A stretch of 5,551 bases of DNA from positions 2,614 through 8,164 of the forward strand of contig DUGD01000075.1 in assembly GCA_013331575.1 (NCBI GenBank), given 5' to 3'. This DNA comes from Candidatus Woesearchaeota archaeon. GTDB lineage: Archaea; Nanobdellota; Nanobdellia; Woesearchaeales; UBA525. This document shows, one piece after another, positions 4,795 through 5,551 of the stretch (positions are counted from its first letter, which is position 1; every line of letters begins with the position of its first letter). A program made the position numbers and the translations under genes. Under the pieces are notes generated by a model. The model had not been told where the DNA came from, did no database searches, and saw nothing but the letters and a program-made list of their open reading frames with translations.

Positions 4795-5484
4795 CTACAC
4801 GAACACTTGCAATCGCTCTTTGAGCGGCGCGTACTTCTGCTCGCGGAAGACGTAGAGCTTCGCAGGCCTATGCGCGCCCTCCATGAAGGTCTCGCTCGTC
4901 TCCTTGAGGACGTCCATCTCGAGGATGCGCCGGCGGAAGTTGCGCTTGTCGAGCGATTTCCCCAGCACCGATTCGTAGAGCTGCTGCAAGTGCGTAAGCG
5001 TGAACTTTTTCGGCAGTATCTGGTATGCGAGGTTCGTGGTCTGTATCTCGAAACGCAGGTCGGAGAGCGCCTGCTTGATGATCTGGTCGTGGTCGAACGC
5101 GAGCTCGGGGAGCGCGTCGATCGGGTACCATTTTGCGTCGAGCGCGTCGCTCGTCGCCTTGAGGTCGTGGTCGGGACTGATGAGCGCGAGGAACGCCACG
5201 CTGATGACGCGTCCGCGCGGGTCTCTTGCCACGTCGCCGTACGCACCGATCTGCTTGAGGTAGATATCCTTGACGCCAGTCTCCTCGGTGAGCTCGCGTT
5301 TCGCCGCCGCCTCGAGGTTTTCCGTCTGGCGCACGAAACCGCCCGGGATGGCCGCCTTGCCCTTGAACGGCAGGTACTTGCGCGTGATAAGCAGGACGTT
5401 GAGCGCGCCCTTGACAACGGTGAAGACCACTGCGTCCACCGCGACCTTCATGATGCCGTCAGAAGCGTAATTATCATTCCCCAT
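4795..5484 (-). CDS. nrtR: Nudix-winged-helix regulator, NrtR type
   Basis: The 229-residue product joins a Nudix domain to a winged helix. The N-terminal part (13-140) carries an intact Nudix box: G49, E55 and R63-E64-L65-T66-E67-E68-T69-G70-V71, preceded by AIPGG. It is followed by RDPRGRVISVAFLAL (88-102), typical of NrtR and of related ADP-ribose pyrophosphatases. The C-terminal part (about 156-223) has LPKKFTLTHLQQLYESVLG and DKRNFRRRIL, the hallmark of the NrtR DNA-binding domain. NrtR proteins control NAD synthesis and salvage genes and respond to ADP-ribose. An intact Nudix box means hydrolase activity may be kept, so a bifunctional or purely enzymatic role is possible. ATG 5484 is chosen: a TATA box is centred 27 bases upstream and no SD is seen, fitting a leaderless mRNA. 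The frame runs up to a TTG at 5544, and ATG 5451 is another option. Confidence 0.9.
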   Translation of the reverse strand: MGNDNYASDGIMKVAVDAVVFTVVKGALNVLLITRKYLPFKGKAAIPGGFVRQTENLEAAAKRELTEETGVKDIYLKQIGAYGDVARDPRGRVISVAFLALISPDHDLKATSDALDAKWYPIDALPELAFDHDQIIKQALSDLRFEIQTTNLAYQILPKKFTLTHLQQLYESVLGKSLDKRNFRRRILEMDVLKETSETFMEGAHRPAKLYVFREQKYAPLKERLQVFV

Positions 5485-5507
5485 ATTAGCGTCACGGCGA
5501 CACGATG

Positions 5508-5514
5508 TTATAAA
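5508..5514 (-). promoter_or_regulatory. TATA box of the Nudix regulator, leaderless promoter
   Basis: TTTATAA on the minus strand, centred 27 bases before ATG 5484, with no SD between. This is the spacing expected when archaeal transcription begins at or next to the start codon. A bacterial -10 reading (TATAAC) is possible, but I see no good -35 and no SD to go with it. Confidence 0.6.
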
Positions 5515-5551
5515 GATTGCGGGGAGAGAAGAGATAACAGGCAATCAGTCA

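Noticed and set aside
4779..5417. Minus-strand Arg/Ser-rich frame overlapping the Nudix gene
   Set aside because: Low-complexity out-of-frame translation of the Nudix gene, which carries the intact Nudix box and winged helix.

Overview
The window is one strand-consistent block. Every supported gene lies on the minus strand, so the block reads right to left from about 5484 to 1. It is a nicotinate/nicotinamide (NAD) salvage cluster. In order of transcription it holds a Nudix-winged-helix regulator of NrtR type (4795-5484), a 365-base AT-rich control and hairpin region (4430-4794), two paralogous small proteins (4121-4429 and 3834-4115), one more small protein (3444-3821), nicotinate phosphoribosyltransferase pncB (2041-3447), two small proteins sharing an IGYARG domain (1670-2047 and 1368-1673), nicotinamidase pncA (589-1371), a possible 22-residue microprotein (524-592), and the 5' part of ammonia-dependent NAD synthetase nadE (1-527, cut by the window edge).

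An archaeon, or a virus or mobile element of an archaeon, is the best guess. The Nudix gene has a TATA box (TTTATAA) centred 27 bases before its ATG and no Shine-Dalgarno (SD) sequence, as in archaeal leaderless transcripts. A second TATA-like box (TATAAATAG) lies before the long operon. Genes inside the operon mostly carry strong SDs (AGGAGGT, AGGAGGTGA). Leaderless first genes with SD-led internal genes is a common archaeal pattern, but a bacterium is not excluded. The small paralogous genes and the dense stop/start overlaps (ATGA, TGATG) look like viral or other accessory DNA. No structural, packaging or integrase gene is present to prove that.

The enzymes form most of the Preiss-Handler salvage route. 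PncA converts nicotinamide to nicotinate plus ammonia, PncB makes nicotinate mononucleotide, and NadE amidates nicotinate adenine dinucleotide to NAD using ammonia. The adenylyltransferase step (NadD or NMNAT) is not in the window. The regulator gene beside the cluster, and two adjoining palindromes at the predicted transcription start of the operon, suggest control by an NAD metabolite such as ADP-ribose.

The main points for follow-up are the five unknown small proteins woven into the operon (two of them tandem paralogue pairs), a hidden 22-codon frame that exactly fills the pncA-nadE gap with ATGA overlaps at both ends, the double palindrome, and a pair of strong hairpins sharing one arm downstream of the regulator gene.
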